In this document: one piece after another, positions 6,609-7,035 of the stretch | Layout of the letters: every line of letters begins with the position of its first letter | How positions within the stretch are numbered: the first letter of the stretch is position 1 | Assembly (NCBI GenBank): GCA_003556955.1 | Contig: PWQB01000465.1 | Span: forward strand, 1-7,035 | Source of the DNA: Nostocaceae cyanobacterium CSSed10_463m | Lineage (GTDB): Bacteria > Cyanobacteriota > Cyanobacteriia > Cyanobacteriales > Nostocaceae | Reading direction: 5' to 3' | Length of the DNA stretch: 7,035 nt | The notes under the pieces: generated by a model | What the model was told of the DNA's origin: nothing | Seen by the model: the letters and a program-made list of their open reading frames with translations, nothing else | Database searches by the model: none | Made by a program: the position numbers and the translations under genes

Positions 6609-7035
6609 TTATAATTTGTTCATAAGTTCATTTAATATGTCAGGTTTTTTTTGTGCGGCTGGCGTGGGTGCTGTCACTATAGTCTGTTTTTGTAACTGAG
6701 TCATTTGTCGCCTAGCCCAAGCAAAATGCAAAATATTAATTCCTAATTCCTGTGCCGTGCGAATTGTTTCGCGTGGTAATGTCAGGTTTTCATCTAATCC
6801 CCAAGCGGTTGATAAGTCGCCAATAACTAAGACAATGCCACCTGCAATTAAGATTTGCAGAGGCTTTTGGCTAATGGTGGGGAAAGCTGCAAATAAGAAA
6901 GGTTGCGTCCGCAGGGGATGATTGCGGTCTAATCTTCGCATATCCTCTAAAGGAGTGTCTAATTTTTCCGTAAGTTCCAAAATGCTATCTAGTCGGTCTA
7001 TAGCATCAGTGGGGGATTCAATCAGCAGCACTCCG
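6609..7035 (-). CDS. Unrecognised protein, C-terminal 141 codons only (5' end outside window)
   Basis: The frame is open from the right edge to the TAA at 6609-6611. A GTG at 7031 could act as a start, but the frame continues upstream through GGA to the edge with no stop and the GTG sits in what reads as a buried strand (GVLLIESP). I therefore treat this as the end of a longer gene. Visible features: a helical segment at about 10-35 of the visible part (DAIDRLDSILELTEKL), an RxxHPLRTQPFLFAAFP stretch, a hydrophobic segment LQILIAGGIVLVIGDL that could be buried beta-strands or a weak membrane segment, a second helix-strand unit (TIRTAQELGINILHFAWARRQ), and an Ala/Pro/Lys linker before a short C-terminal amphipathic helix (DILNELMNKL). 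The alternation of strands and helices suggests an alpha/beta fold. I do not recognise the family. It is codirectional with the downstream membrane-protein genes. Confidence 0.75.
   Translation of the reverse strand, partial: GVLLIESPTDAIDRLDSILELTEKLDTPLEDMRRLDRNHPLRTQPFLFAAFPTISQKPLQILIAGGIVLVIGDLSTAWGLDENLTLPRETIRTAQELGINILHFAWARRQMTQLQKQTIVTAPTPAAQKKPDILNELMNKL

Noticed and set aside
6829..6876. Membrane helix in the partial right-edge protein (LQILIAGGIVLVIGDL)
   Set aside because: The hydrophobic run is short and ends in Gly-Asp-Leu, with strand/helix alternation around it; buried beta-strands of a soluble alpha/beta fold fit at least as well.
7029..7031. GTG as the start of the right-edge gene
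   Set aside because: The frame stays open to the edge, the GTG encodes a Val within an apparent hydrophobic strand, and the upstream bases needed to judge a ribosome-binding site are outside the window.

Overview
The window looks like cyanobacterial chromosomal DNA, most likely from a filamentous Nostocales-type genome. Three things support this: six copies of the HIP1 octamer GCGATCGC, low-GC coding sequence, and spacers that carry dispersed repeats of the kind common in Nostoc/Anabaena (a CTTTGCG-type 9-bp tandem followed by a GC-rich CGCTACGCG repeat, a GTAGGGGCGGGTTTAC block, and an ACTCAGC heptamer tandem). No RNA gene, CRISPR array, transposase or integration site was found.

All four genes lie on the minus strand, so transcription runs from high to low coordinates. 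In that order they are: (1) the C-terminal 141 codons of an unrecognised protein that enters at the right edge (7035-6609); (2) a 725-residue protein with three beta-sandwich domains, one membrane helix and a seven-repeat WD40 propeller (6524-4347); (3) a 932-residue protein with an N-terminal winged-helix-like domain, three beta-sandwich domains, one membrane helix, three further Ig-like units and a Pro/Ser/Thr-rich tail (4230-1432); (4) the first 418 codons of a secreted TPR protein, probably of the TPR-CHAT type, cut by the left edge (1255-1). The spacers are 84, 116 and 176 bases. I see no convincing factor-independent terminator in any of them, so co-transcription is possible but not shown.

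The main point of interest is the pair in the middle. Genes 2 and 3 appear to be diverged paralogues over their pre-membrane halves: both have three sandwich domains, an aromatic/basic patch ending in Phe-Gly, then a Pro-Trp-x-Gln entry into the membrane helix at nearly the same distance. They carry completely different modules on the other side of the membrane. This suggests a two-component membrane scaffold in which a shared domain stack on one face is joined to a WD40 propeller or an Ig-like/PST stalk on the other. The function is unknown. The neighbouring exported TPR (probable CHAT) protein and the unknown upstream protein may belong to the same system, but that is inference from gene order only.
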